NCBI GenBank assembly: GCA_021776415.1
Contig: JAJFFY010000017.1
Coordinates: forward strand, 1-50,294
Origin: Hyphococcus sp.
GTDB lineage: Bacteria; Pseudomonadota; Alphaproteobacteria; Caulobacterales; Parvularculaceae
Length of the DNA stretch: 50,294 nucleotides
Direction of reading: 5' to 3'
Below are positions 17,564-26,934 of this stretch, piece after piece. Made by a program: the position numbers and the translations under genes. Below the pieces are notes generated by a model, which was not told the origin of the DNA, did no database searches, and worked only from the letters and a program-made list of their open reading frames with translations. Within the stretch, counting starts at the first letter, position 1. Each line of letters begins with the position of its first letter.

Positions 17564-17594
17564 TTGACTCTGTAGTTACTACAGATGCGATGCT
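17564..17594 (+). promoter_or_regulatory. MerR-type operator/promoter before the CPBP gene
   Basis: TTGACT (17564-17569) is followed at once by the perfect dyad CTGTAG-TTA-CTACAG (17570-17584). A dyad filling a stretched spacer is how MerR-family promoters are built, and the sequence closely resembles the CadR/PbrR/ZntR heavy-metal class. At the 19-base spacing the -10 would be GATGCT, a poor match, which lowers confidence. The coding start follows 35 bases on. No MerR-family gene is in the window. Confidence 0.5.
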
Positions 17595-17628
17595 CGATTT
17601 TTCTGCGATCAACCAAGGGGGTTTTTGT

Positions 17629-18504
17629 ATGAATATGCCCAATGGCAGGCAGCCGTTAGGTCAACCGAGCCTAGTTGCAATTGCTCTTTTGTTTATCTCG
17701 CTGAGCCTTGTCTGGCTTGGCGTCAATGCAATTTGGGGCCTGACAAGCCCTTCGCCAACGGCAGCGTCGCAATGGATGTCAAATTTCGCACCTTTAACTT
17801 ATTGGTTTGGTTGCTCACTAGCCTTGTTGGCTCTTATTGGATTCACAAGTGGGTTTTTCACAAAACAAAACCTGGTCGTTCCAGTTAGTATGTTGATGGC
17901 ATTTGTCATTGGTGTTGCGGGCGCCGAATACGCACAAATTTGGGTTGATCCACAAGGACCAATCGTGCACCGATTATTTGTTTTATACGCGGCAATTCCA
18001 ATGATAGGCGTGTGGCTCGCATTTCCGCAACACCGCGCACAATACCCTCTGCGGATTGGCGCATGGACCCAGAGAAATAGCCGCTGGCCCCTTTTCGTAA
18101 CTGCTTTGTTCATAGCTGCGATCGCTGTGCTTTGCGTTCGGTTAGCGATTGACCTTAATCTGCTGTCTGACGAATGGTGGCCGCACCCAGCAACAATAGT
18201 AGCTCTTTCGGCTTTAAACGGGTTTACAGAGGAACTCTTATTTCGTGGGTTGATTTTTTCGGCTCTTGCCATTGCAGTTGGGCTGAGATGGGGAATTATT
18301 TTACAGGCATTGTTGTTCGGATTTATTCATTTGGGATCAAGCGAGGCTTGGATAGGTGAGCTTTTTGCGGCAATTTACCTCGTGCCGCTTGGTGCATATT
18401 TTGCCTTTGCTGCTTACAAACGAAATGGCTTGGCGTGGGTGGTTGGCATTCATGCATTACTTGATGTCGGCAGCTTGTCTCTTTTATCGATGTCACAAGG
18501 CTGA
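17629..18504 (+). CDS. CPBP-family intramembrane metalloprotease
   Basis: A 291-residue membrane protein with about eight hydrophobic segments. The Abi/CPBP motifs are all present: motif 1 EELLFRG (EExxxR), motif 2 FGFIHLG (FxxxH) and motif 3 HALLDV. The family includes eukaryotic prenyl-protein endopeptidases Rce1 and bacterial immunity or stress proteins; the substrate here is unknown. The AAGGGGG site at 17615-17621 selects ATG 17629 over the longer frame from 17524. The gene is visibly more AT-rich than its neighbours, which hints at horizontal acquisition. Confidence 0.88.
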   Translation: MNMPNGRQPLGQPSLVAIALLFISLSLVWLGVNAIWGLTSPSPTAASQWMSNFAPLTYWFGCSLALLALIGFTSGFFTKQNLVVPVSMLMAFVIGVAGAEYAQIWVDPQGPIVHRLFVLYAAIPMIGVWLAFPQHRAQYPLRIGAWTQRNSRWPLFVTALFIAAIAVLCVRLAIDLNLLSDEWWPHPATIVALSALNGFTEELLFRGLIFSALAIAVGLRWGIILQALLFGFIHLGSSEAWIGELFAAIYLVPLGAYFAFAAYKRNGLAWVVGIHALLDVGSLSLLSMSQG

Positions 18505-18881
18505 ACAAAAAGTAGCTGAGCCGTGAAACTCGCTTTACAGGCAAAAACTGGCCAGAGTAGTCGCGGGCAGCTTCTCTATGGATTTTGCTCGGGTGATTGC
18601 TTTGCTCCCAAGTCCGTCAATCCTCATGGCAGCGGTTCGAAGTTTTTGTCGTCTAGGCCATATGGGCGGCAAGCGCCGGATTTGCGGCCTTCGTTAAGGA
18701 TAAACCAAAATTCAGCCCAGTCAGGCCAGTAAATTCCCGCGCTGGTTGCTGGCATAAGGGTTGCTCAGAAGGAGGTTCAGAAGCTGTGTTTAAACAGCGC
18801 AATGATCCAAAATGTGGCGGGCGCTCGCTTGCCACCTCTCCTCGGGGGCGGCATCTTGCGCAAAAGCGGTACTGGCGGGAT
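18505..18881. other. intergenic stretch without recognised feature
   Basis: The 377 bases between the CPBP gene and rcdA show no convincing gene, repeat or terminator. The plus frame open from 18786 is the upstream extension of rcdA and is arginine-rich and unlike the family. Confidence 0.5.
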
Positions 18882-19400
18882 ATGATAGTGGTTAAGGCCG
18901 AAGACGATATACAGGGTGAAATTTCCGGCGCGGCGACGTTCGTGCAGTCGGAAATGTTTGGGAGAACCTTCAGCGAAGGCATGAGCCTGGTTGAAGAGAC
19001 CGCCAATTACCTCGATGGGGAAGGGCGCAACGCATCCAAAAACCTCAGCCGTGACGCGGCGCTCAGCTATGCCGGCGCATCGATGCGGCTCACCACCCAG
19101 CTGATGCAGATTGCGTCCTGGCTTTTGGTGTTGCGTGCGGTGCGTGAGGGCGAGATGGCGCTGGCTGAAGCGGCCGAGCCAAAATACCGCCTCGACAGCA
19201 GCGATGAGCCTGATGCCAATCTTGCCGGTGAGGGATTGCCTGAAGCCTTGATCGGTCTGGCTGAAGAAACCCGACAGCTCTATGGCCGTATCCGCCGGAT
19301 TGACGCCGGGCTTTTCCCTACAAAGGACAGTAAGGCGGAGGGCTCAGACGCAGCCGCCCAGCAGGCGGCCTTGCTCAAAGCATTTGGCGGCCCATCTTAA
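18882..19400 (+). CDS. rcdA: RcdA-like regulator of CtrA degradation (DUF1465)
   Basis: In Caulobacter, RcdA is an adaptor that with CpdR and PopA helps deliver CtrA to ClpXP at the G1-S transition. The 172-residue product has the core GMSLVEETANYLDGEGR (about 29-45), then SYAGASMRLTTQLMQIASWLLVLRAV in the three-helix bundle, and an acidic flexible C-terminal tail. I placed the start at ATG 18882, where the family begins, with GGCGGGA upstream; the frame is open from 18786. Confidence 0.86.
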   Translation: MIVVKAEDDIQGEISGAATFVQSEMFGRTFSEGMSLVEETANYLDGEGRNASKNLSRDAALSYAGASMRLTTQLMQIASWLLVLRAVREGEMALAEAAEPKYRLDSSDEPDANLAGEGLPEALIGLAEETRQLYGRIRRIDAGLFPTKDSKAEGSDAAAQQAALLKAFGGPS

Positions 19401-19424
19401 AACGGCCCGCCTAAGCAGCTCAGC

Positions 19425-19649
19425 CTATTTCTTGAGGCCGAAAGCGCCAAATTTCTGATTAAATTTCGATACCCGACCGCGATCAGAAATGCGCTGTGGT
19501 CCGCCAGTCCATGCGGAGTGGCTGGTTGGGTCAATATCGAGATTGAGCGTCGCCCCGGGCTCGCCATAGGTCGAGCGGGTTTCATAGCTGGATCCGTCGG
19601 TCATCACGACCTTGATCATGTGATAATCGGGGTGGATATCTTTTTTCAT
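19425..19649 (-). CDS. rpmE: 50S ribosomal protein L31
   Basis: Large-subunit protein bridging the central protuberance to the 30S head. The 74-residue product begins [19 protein letters not shown] and includes the conserved [13 protein letters not shown] and [14 protein letters not shown]. It lacks the CxxC zinc cysteines, so it is the zinc-independent form usual in alphaproteobacteria. The frame stays open to 19859 but homology starts at ATG 19649. Convergent with rcdA. Confidence 0.95.
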   Translation of the reverse strand: MKKDIHPDYHMIKVVMTDGSSYETRSTYGEPGATLNLDIDPTSHSAWTGGPQRISDRGRVSKFNQKFGAFGLKK

Positions 19650-19880
19650 CTCGGCAACCCTTTGCCCCGCCAGGGGCCAATTCATACGGCAAATCAGGCG
19701 GCATTCGCATGCTGCGCAACAAGAGCCGGGCGTATACGCGCGATCAAGTGAGTTCGCAACCCCGTGAGCGGAGGTTTTCGCGCCTAGCGGGCGCCTCACA
19801 GCAATGTTATAGGCTGTCGCAAGACAAGACGTCGAACATTTTAAACAGTCCCCTCTCACCCGGTATTTGGCAAATACAGT

Positions 19881-20918
19881 ATGCGTTTCGCCGCCTTTAT
19901 CATTGTCTTATTGGTTCTTGCCGGCGCGGCCGCTTACGCGACCTTGAACTCCTTTCGTCATTTTGAACAAATCGAGCGCTCTTTCGCCGGGCAGTGCACG
20001 CCGGTCGCCGGCATTGCCGGGCCGGAAGATATCCAGATCGACGCCGCCCGCTCGCGGGTGTTTATCTCGTCGCTGGACCGCCGGGCCAAGGACGCCCGCG
20101 GAGCGATCCACGTGTTTGATATTGCCGATCCGCTTGGCGCGGAGGGCTGGCGCGATATGACCATGGGCGCGCCGACAAACTTCAAACCCCTCGGGCTCGA
20201 CTATTATGAAGATGACGAAGTGCGCCGTCTGTTCGTGGTCAATGAGGCGAGTAAGTCAGTTGAGATGTTCGATGTCGGGGATGACGGCATGCTTGTTCAT
20301 ATTGAGACATTTGACGAGCCCCGCCTGACCAGCCCCAACAATGTCGTCGCCGTCGGCCGTCGCAGCTTTTACGTCACCAACGATGTCCAGCCCGGCCGCA
20401 ACACGCGGATCGGCCGGATACATTTTCTGACCCGGCAAGCCTCCGGGCAGGTGTTGTTCACCAACGGAACCTCCTGGCGGGTGGCGGCGGAGGGTTTGCG
20501 CTTTGCTAATGGCATTGAGGCGAGTGCTGACGGCGCCCATATCTATGTCGCCGAAACCGCGGGCGGCGCGGTCCAGGTCTATGACCGGGATCAACAGACC
20601 GGCGTGCTCGCTTTGGCCGAGACAATCCGTCTGGGTGCATCACCCGACAACATCACTATTGATGACGCTGGCGCACTTTGGGTCGCCGCCCTGCCGCAGC
20701 CATTGGCGCTGCCGGGCCACGCGGCCAATCGCAAAAAACGCGCGCCGTCAGAAGTGATCCGCATTGGCGCGGATGGGGCGCCGCAGACCGTCTATCGCGA
20801 TGACGGGAGCGAGCTTTCCGCCGCCACCTCAGCGGTCCGGCTTGGCCGGAGGCTGATCATCGGCGCGCTGTATGATGAGAAATTCCTCATTTGCGATTTG
20901 CCCGCAGGCGAAATTTAG
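19881..20918 (+). CDS. paraoxonase/SMP-30-like beta-propeller protein, membrane-anchored
   Basis: A 345-residue predicted lactonase or arylesterase. Residues 1-20 are an uncleaved signal anchor or signal peptide. The rest is a six-bladed calcium propeller: [11 protein letters not shown] (blade 1), [25 protein letters not shown] and [10 protein letters not shown] contain the Asn/Asp calcium positions known in PON1 and SMP-30. A paralogue lies at 25717-26775, separated by thrC and the two peptidase genes. Native substrate unknown. thrC starts 14 bases after its stop and is probably co-transcribed. Confidence 0.83.
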   Translation: MRFAAFIIVLLVLAGAAAYATLNSFRHFEQIERSFAGQCTPVAGIAGPEDIQIDAARSRVFISSLDRRAKDARGAIHVFDIADPLGAEGWRDMTMGAPTNFKPLGLDYYEDDEVRRLFVVNEASKSVEMFDVGDDGMLVHIETFDEPRLTSPNNVVAVGRRSFYVTNDVQPGRNTRIGRIHFLTRQASGQVLFTNGTSWRVAAEGLRFANGIEASADGAHIYVAETAGGAVQVYDRDQQTGVLALAETIRLGASPDNITIDDAGALWVAALPQPLALPGHAANRKKRAPSEVIRIGADGAPQTVYRDDGSELSAATSAVRLGRRLIIGALYDEKFLICDLPAGEI

Positions 20919-20932
20919 GCCAAAGCGGGGCC

Positions 20933-22339
20933 ATGAATTACATTTCCACGCGCGGACTGGCGCCGGGCGCCGGTTTTGAAGAGGTGCTGCTGACCGGGCT
21001 TGCGCCCGATGGCGGGCTCTATGCGCCCGAGACGTGGCCAGCGCTGACAGCGGCGGAAATCGCCGATTTGCGTGGCCGCCCCTATGCTGAAGTCGCCGCG
21101 CGCATCATCGCACAGTTCACCGGCGAGGCTTTCAGCCATGCGCAGCTTGTAGACATTGCGCGCAACGTCTACGGACGGTTTGACCACGCAGATGTCGCGC
21201 CATTGACCCAAGTTGGCGCCGAGGACTGGATCCTTGAATTATTTCACGGGCCGACGCTGGCGTTCAAGGACTTTGCGATGCAGTTCCTTGGGCGGTTGTT
21301 TGACGAAGTGCTGGCGCGCCGCGGCGAACGGTTGACGATCATCGCCGCTACCTCCGGCGACACCGGCGCCGCAGCGATTGATGCGTTGAAGGCATGCGCC
21401 CATGTGGATGTTGTCGTGCTGCACCCCGAGGGGCGGGTGACCGACGTTCAGCGCCGGATGATGACAAGCGTTGACGCAGCCAATGTTCAAAATATCGCTG
21501 TTGCCGGCTCGTTTGACGATTGTCAGGCGATTGTCAAAGAGCTGTTCGCCGACCGCGAATTTGTCAGCGCGGTGCGGCTCGGCGGGGTCAACTCGATTAA
21601 CTGGGCGCGCATCGCCGCGCAGACGGTTTATTATTTCACCGCCCATGCGGCGATTGCTGAAAATGGCGAGGCGATCAGCTTCGTTGTGCCCACCGGTAAT
21701 TTCGGCGACATATTCGCCGGCTATGCAGCCAAGAAAATCGGCCTCAATATCAACCGTCTGGTGGTTGCGACCAACGCCAACGACATCCTCCATCGCGCCA
21801 TCACTACTGGCGACTATGCGCCGGCCGGGGTCTCGGCGACGATCTCGCCGTCTATGGATATTCAGGTAGCGAGCAATTTTGAGCGTTTGTTATTTGAAGC
21901 CTCAGGCCGCGATGCGAATCTATTGCGGGTGAGGATGGAAGGTTTTAAACGCGACGGCGCAATGCGCCTTAGCGCTAGCGAGCGCCAGGCAATCAGCGCT
22001 GACTTTGTGTCCTATGCAACCTCGGAAGCCGAAACCATTGCAGAAATCAAACGCCATTTTGAGGTGACCGGCGATCTCATTGATCCGCATACGGCGGTGG
22101 CGTGCGCCGCCGCTCAGGCGCTTCGCCAAAAAGGCGCGCTGAGCGGCAAGGTGGTTTCCTTATCGACGGCGCATCCGGCGAAATTCCCTGATGCGGTGAT
22201 GCAAGCGACCGGCAAGACGCCAGAGCTGCCGCCGGCGCATCGAGATTTATTTGACAGGCCCGAATTTATGACTAACGCGGCAAACGATACCGACGCAATC
22301 AAGCAGGTGATCCTCGCCAGCGTCAGACGGAAAGAGTAG
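20933..22339 (+). CDS. thrC: threonine synthase
   Basis: PLP enzyme converting O-phosphohomoserine to threonine. The 468-residue protein starts MNYISTRGLAPGAGFEEVLLTGLAPDGGLY-like (typical N-terminus), carries the PLP lysine in HGPTLAFKDFAMQF, the SGDTGAAAIDA phosphate loop and VPTGNFGDIFAGY. Length fits the long (yeast/E. coli-type) class. Start is ATG 20933 within a frame open from 20891. The M16 peptidase gene begins one base after its stop, a thrC-M16 order seen in many alphaproteobacteria. Confidence 0.95.
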   Translation: MNYISTRGLAPGAGFEEVLLTGLAPDGGLYAPETWPALTAAEIADLRGRPYAEVAARIIAQFTGEAFSHAQLVDIARNVYGRFDHADVAPLTQVGAEDWILELFHGPTLAFKDFAMQFLGRLFDEVLARRGERLTIIAATSGDTGAAAIDALKACAHVDVVVLHPEGRVTDVQRRMMTSVDAANVQNIAVAGSFDDCQAIVKELFADREFVSAVRLGGVNSINWARIAAQTVYYFTAHAAIAENGEAISFVVPTGNFGDIFAGYAAKKIGLNINRLVVATNANDILHRAITTGDYAPAGVSATISPSMDIQVASNFERLLFEASGRDANLLRVRMEGFKRDGAMRLSASERQAISADFVSYATSEAETIAEIKRHFEVTGDLIDPHTAVACAAAQALRQKGALSGKVVSLSTAHPAKFPDAVMQATGKTPELPPAHRDLFDRPEFMTNAANDTDAIKQVILASVRRKE

Positions 22340-22340
22340 T

Positions 22341-23588
22341 ATGAGCCAGTTGTACAGCCTCAATAACGGCATCCGCGTTATCATCGATCCCATGCCGTCG
22401 CTGGAGACCGCCGCGCTCGGTGTCTGGGCGCAGGCCGGCTCGGTCGATGAGCACGAAGAAGAACACGGCATCGCGCATCTGCTTGAGCATATGGCGTTCA
22501 AAGGCACCAAGCGGCGCAGCGCGCGGGCGATCGCCGAAGAGATTGAAAATGTCGGCGGCTATCTCAACGCCGCAACCAGTCATCAGCGTACGGGCTATTA
22601 TGTTCGTCTGCTGAAAGACGATATCGCGCTTGGCGTCGATATTATCGCCGATATTTTGCAAAATCCGGCATTTGCCGAAGACGAACTTGAAAAAGAAAAG
22701 GAAGTCGTGGTTCAGGAAATCGGCGAGGCGGCCGATATGCCTGATGATGTGGTGTTTGAGCTGTTGCAGGAAGCAACCTGGCTAGGCGACCCGCTGTCGC
22801 GGCCGATTTTGGGCACGCCGACGTCAGTGCGCGCGCAAAGTCCGCTTTCCTTACGCGGCTTTATGGAGCGATGTTATCGCCCGGAGACGCTGATCATTGC
22901 GGCGGCGGGGAGAATTGATCCCGATACATTTCTACCGCTGGTGGAAAATCAGTTTGCTGACTTTGGCCCAGGTGGCGAAAGCCCGGCGCGATCAACGCCG
23001 GCGTTCAAGGGCGGCGTGCGCCATGATCCGCGCGCCATCGAACAAACCCATCTGGCGGTCGCGTTGCCCGGCGTTTCGTCCCGCGACGATGATTTTTTTG
23101 CGGCGAGAATTTTCTCCGACGCGCTTGGCGGCGGGATGTCGTCGCGGCTGTTTCAAAAAATCCGCGAGGAGCGCGGGCTCGCCTATTCGGTCTATGCCTT
23201 CGCAGACGGCTATAATGACTGTGGGCTGATCGGCGCTTATGTCGGCGCGGACGCCTCGCAAATATTGGAAGCGGCGCATTTGATCCGCCAGGAGATCGAG
23301 GCGATGGCGGCGGGTGCGACACAGATCGAAATCGACCGCGCCCGGGCGATGTTGCGTTCGTCGCTGATGATGAGCCTGGAGAGCCCGGCGGCGCGCATTG
23401 AAAGCGCCTCGGGGCAATTGATGACCTTCGGCCGGGTTCTGACGCCTGAGGAAATCGCCGAGCGGCTCGACGCCGTCTCCACCCGCGATGTAGAGCGCTG
23501 CGCGGCAAGGGCGCTGGGCGGCGGGGCGTCTATTTCCGTTGTCGGGCCAGGCGATGCGTCAGAAGTTGCAACCATTTTTCAAGGCTAA
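22341..23588 (+). CDS. M16-family zinc peptidase (mitochondrial-processing-peptidase-like)
   Basis: A 415-residue single-unit M16B peptidase. The inverse zinc motif HLLEH (HxxEH) is at about residues 49-53, with the third zinc ligand in the downstream EKEVVVQEIGEAAD helix. The second, inactive half has the usual GGGMSSRLFQKIREERGLAYSVYA. Relatives are the beta subunit of mitochondrial processing peptidase. No signal peptide is evident, so it is likely cytoplasmic. It follows thrC by one base and is probably translated with it. Confidence 0.93.
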   Translation: MSQLYSLNNGIRVIIDPMPSLETAALGVWAQAGSVDEHEEEHGIAHLLEHMAFKGTKRRSARAIAEEIENVGGYLNAATSHQRTGYYVRLLKDDIALGVDIIADILQNPAFAEDELEKEKEVVVQEIGEAADMPDDVVFELLQEATWLGDPLSRPILGTPTSVRAQSPLSLRGFMERCYRPETLIIAAAGRIDPDTFLPLVENQFADFGPGGESPARSTPAFKGGVRHDPRAIEQTHLAVALPGVSSRDDDFFAARIFSDALGGGMSSRLFQKIREERGLAYSVYAFADGYNDCGLIGAYVGADASQILEAAHLIRQEIEAMAAGATQIEIDRARAMLRSSLMMSLESPAARIESASGQLMTFGRVLTPEEIAERLDAVSTRDVERCAARALGGGASISVVGPGDASEVATIFQG

Positions 23589-23660
23589 GCGCCTAGTCTC
23601 TTCTCAATGATCGGAGCGGCTTGCCGTTCTATCAGCCCGCCCGTAATCTCCCGCCAGTAC

Positions 23661-23763
23661 ATCTAGACTGCGTTCACTTTTTGTCGAATCGGGAACGCAG
23701 TCTAGATTCTTTAGTTGTCGCGTGTTCGAACCCAAAAACCGCCTACACTTTTTGTGAACACGC
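23661..23763. repeat. two adjacent long inverted repeats between the M16 and M1 genes
   Basis: First palindrome: perfect 15-base arms ATCTAGACTGCGTTC (23661-23675) and GAACGCAGTCTAGAT (23693-23707) around a 17-base loop. Second: GCGTGTTC (23720-23727) and GAACACGC (23756-23763). Both contain CACTTTTTGT. There is no clean T-tract directly after the first stem. It could be a terminator pair for thrC-M16, a REP-like element or a small MITE remnant. Confidence 0.75.
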
Positions 23764-23782
23764 TCTAGTCAAGGAATCTTCA

Positions 23783-25720
23783 ATGTCATATCGCGCCTCC
23801 GCCGTCAGCATCCTCGCTTTATCAATCGCCCTTGCCGCTTGTTCGCGCGAGCCCGATGCGGCGCCCGGTCCGGAGGCGACGGCTTCTGAACAAGCTGCAG
23901 AACACACAGCCGTCTACCCCGCGCCCACGGAACAGCCGATCGATCCGTTCACCTACGCCAATTACCGCCAGATACGCGTCAGCCACGTTGATCTCGATCT
24001 CGATATTTTATTCGACGAGAAAGTTCTCGACGGCGTTGCGGTGCTCGATCTCGTCTATGTCGACAGCGATGCGACCGTTCTGGTGCTGGATGCAAACGAT
24101 CTCGATATCAAAACTGTTGAAGCGAACGCCAACGAAGCGTGGAGCGCGGCGCCTTATACGCTCGGGCCTGACGAGCCGATCAAAGGCTCGGCCTTGGAGA
24201 TCGAGCTGCCGGACACCGCCAAGCAAGTGCGCATTACCTATCGCACCAGCCCTGAGGCGGAGGGCCTGCAATGGCTGGCGCCGGAACAGACCGCGGGCAA
24301 AGAGCATCCGTTCCTGTTCAGCCAGTTCCAGCCGCTTTATGCGCGCACCATGGCGCCCTTGCAGGATACGCCCGCCGTGCGCATCACTTATTCAGCGAAG
24401 CTCAAGACCCCGCCGGAGCTGATCGCCGTGATGAGCTCTGCGCAAGACCCCGACGGGACGCGCGACGGCGATTATTCCTTCGATATGCCGCAGCCGATCC
24501 CGGCCTATCTGCTGGCGCTTGCGGTCGGCGACTTTGGCTTCAAGGCGATCAATGATCACATCGGCGTCTATGCGGAAGATTATATCCTGGACGCCTCTGC
24601 GGCGGAGTTTGAAGACACGCCGCTTATGGAGCAGGCGATTAACGACCTTTACGGGCCATATAAATGGGGCCGCTTTGACATGATCGTCCTGCCGCCGAGC
24701 TTTCCTTTTGGCGGTATGGAAAACCCACGGCTCACCTTTCTGACGCCAACGCTGATCGCCGGCGACAAGAGCTTGACCAATGTGGTCGCTCATGAGCTGG
24801 CCCATTCCTGGTCGGGCAATCTGGTCACCAATTCTAACTGGCGCGACGCCTGGCTGAATGAGGGTTTTACCTCCTATGTTGAGAACCGGGTGATGGAAAC
24901 GCTTTACGGTGAGGGCCGCGCCGTGATGGAGCGCAGCCTGGATCTTGAGGCGTTAAAGCGCGCTGTCGCCGAGGCCGAACGCCCGGAACTTACCGCACTG
25001 AAAATGCCGGCGGACCTCGCACACCCCGATGACGCCTTCAGTCAGGTGTCATACGCCGGCGGCATGTTCTTTCTGAAATTTCTGGAGACACGCTTCGGCC
25101 GCGAGGCGTTCGATCCGTTCTTGCGCAGCTATTTTGATCACTTCGCTTTTAAAAGCGTCACCACGGAAGATTTCCTGAATTATTTTGAGGATAATCTTTG
25201 GATGGACAATCCGGATGCGGTGACCAAAGAAGAAATCGATGCCTGGGTCTATGAGCCCGGTATCCCTGATACGATTGAGGCGCCGAAATCGGACGCCTTC
25301 GAAAAGGTTTCAGCGCAACAGGGGCTATGGCTGACCGGCGAGATTTCCGCCGCCGATCTGAAAACCGATCTATGGTCAACCCATGAGTGGTTGCATTTCC
25401 TCAATGCACTGCCGGGCGATATGATCCTGGAATTGTTCGCCGATCTCGACAGCGCCTATGATCTCTCTAACAGTCAGAACGCCGAGATAGCTTTTGCATG
25501 GTACATGAAAGCGATTGCAGGTGGATATGAGCCGGCGCTGGCGCCGCTTGACCGGTTCTTGATGTCTGTGGGGCGTGGCAAGTTTATCTATCGTCTGTAT
25601 GCGGCGTTGATTGAGTATGACCGTCGCGACTGGGCTGCGGAAGTCTTTGCGCGCGCCCGGGCCGGCTATCACCCGATCGCGCAGCGGCGCATTGAAGAGG
25701 TTTTCACTGATGCCGGTTAG
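23783..25720 (+). CDS. M1-family aminopeptidase lipoprotein (leukotriene A4 hydrolase-like)
   Basis: A 645-residue zinc aminopeptidase. The signal peptide ends in a lipobox (LAAC, Cys20), so it should be anchored in a membrane facing the periplasm. The substrate motif GGMENPRLTFL (GxMEN) is followed by the zinc motif HELAH (24791-24805) and, as usual, by the third ligand in WLNEGF. A C-terminal helical region of the LTA4-hydrolase type ends the protein. Start at ATG 23783, because the signal peptide begins there, although the frame is open from 23621. Its stop overlaps the stop of the convergent PON-like gene. Confidence 0.92.
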   Translation: MSYRASAVSILALSIALAACSREPDAAPGPEATASEQAAEHTAVYPAPTEQPIDPFTYANYRQIRVSHVDLDLDILFDEKVLDGVAVLDLVYVDSDATVLVLDANDLDIKTVEANANEAWSAAPYTLGPDEPIKGSALEIELPDTAKQVRITYRTSPEAEGLQWLAPEQTAGKEHPFLFSQFQPLYARTMAPLQDTPAVRITYSAKLKTPPELIAVMSSAQDPDGTRDGDYSFDMPQPIPAYLLALAVGDFGFKAINDHIGVYAEDYILDASAAEFEDTPLMEQAINDLYGPYKWGRFDMIVLPPSFPFGGMENPRLTFLTPTLIAGDKSLTNVVAHELAHSWSGNLVTNSNWRDAWLNEGFTSYVENRVMETLYGEGRAVMERSLDLEALKRAVAEAERPELTALKMPADLAHPDDAFSQVSYAGGMFFLKFLETRFGREAFDPFLRSYFDHFAFKSVTTEDFLNYFEDNLWMDNPDAVTKEEIDAWVYEPGIPDTIEAPKSDAFEKVSAQQGLWLTGEISAADLKTDLWSTHEWLHFLNALPGDMILELFADLDSAYDLSNSQNAEIAFAWYMKAIAGGYEPALAPLDRFLMSVGRGKFIYRLYAALIEYDRRDWAAEVFARARAGYHPIAQRRIEEVFTDAG

Positions 25721-26775
25721 CCCGCCGGGCAGACCATGACATGACCATCGAACACGGCGCCGACGATCAGCGTATCATCCCACACTGCGCCAGCCGACGA
25801 GGCGTTGATTTCGCCCTCGGTTGAAATGAACATATCCCGGTTGTCGCCGGTTTGCGGATCGATGCGCACCACATGCGATGGCGCAATCGCGCTCGCGTCT
25901 TTGGCGTGAGCGAGGAATTCAAAAGCCTTTGTGTGCCCGGCAACCCATAGTGCGCCGTCTTGCGCGATTTCAATATTGTCCGGCCCGGTATTGACCTTGA
26001 GAACGCCGCGTTTTGTCAGCGCCCCGGTTTGCGCATCACGATCAAACACCGCGATGCGACGTTTTAAAAACTCAGCCACATAGACCGTTGCTCCGTCGGC
26101 TGAAATATTAATGCCATTCGCGTAGGTCATTGACTCGGCGGCTAAAGAACCATTCTCACCGTCGAAATATGCAACGCTCGAAAACGGCAATGCCATATAA
26201 GCCTCGAGCGTCGCCATCACGCCTTCCTCATAACCGCGATCATTGGTGGAGTAGAACTGGCGCGGGCCGACGCCGACGACATCATTTGGCGAGTGCATGG
26301 CGCCGAAAGAAACGCTGTCGAGATGGGTGAGGACGCCGCCTGCGCCAGCGTCAAAAATTTCGACGAATTCCCCGCCCTTGGGAGGATGATTGACGACGAA
26401 CAAGCGCTTTTCGCCATTGTCGCCGCGCCACAGGCTGATGCCATGGGGCAGGAAATCAACGATATATGGCGACACCCGAGTGACCGTGTCTGACCCGTCG
26501 AGGCTCAACGTATAGATGCCGTTTTTCGGATTAACGCCGCCGCCATCATTCTCGTTATACCAGCCGCGCCGGTCGGCTGCGGAAATGAAGGCGAGGCCGA
26601 GTTCAGGATCGATGGTGACGTCTTCGGTCCCCGGCGCGATATCGACGCGGCGGCACTCGCCCACCAGCATCGGCTCAAGATCCACCAACATGCCCGAGGC
26701 GGGGATGATATGGACAAGAAACCAGCCAAGGGCGCCAAGCAGCGCCATGGCGACGACAGTGAAAATTAAACGCAT
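25717..26775 (-). CDS. paraoxonase (PON)-like arylesterase/lactonase
   Basis: A 352-residue predicted six-bladed calcium propeller. The signal sequence or anchor is residues 1-20. It is closer to mammalian PON1 than its paralogue at 19881: PHGISLWRG, RLFVVNHPPKGGEFVEIF and SPNDVVGVGPRQFYSTND match the PON calcium-site strands. PON enzymes hydrolyse lactones, which might include acyl-homoserine lactones, but this is not shown here. Start at ATG 26775. Convergent with, and overlapping, the M1 gene at the stop codons. Confidence 0.86.
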   Translation of the reverse strand: MRLIFTVVAMALLGALGWFLVHIIPASGMLVDLEPMLVGECRRVDIAPGTEDVTIDPELGLAFISAADRRGWYNENDGGGVNPKNGIYTLSLDGSDTVTRVSPYIVDFLPHGISLWRGDNGEKRLFVVNHPPKGGEFVEIFDAGAGGVLTHLDSVSFGAMHSPNDVVGVGPRQFYSTNDRGYEEGVMATLEAYMALPFSSVAYFDGENGSLAAESMTYANGINISADGATVYVAEFLKRRIAVFDRDAQTGALTKRGVLKVNTGPDNIEIAQDGALWVAGHTKAFEFLAHAKDASAIAPSHVVRIDPQTGDNRDMFISTEGEINASSAGAVWDDTLIVGAVFDGHVMVCPAG

Positions 26776-26934
26776 GATAAGGCCCCTCCCGAAAGTCTGG
26801 CGAAGCGTGTCAAATTTGATTGGCCCATGCAAGCGCCCTATGCTGTGCGTGAATTACAATTGGGGCCCGCCGATGAATTCCGCTATATTTTGCAAGCGCT
26901 TGTCCGTTGCGTCTTCCGCCGGTGGCGGGCGCAG

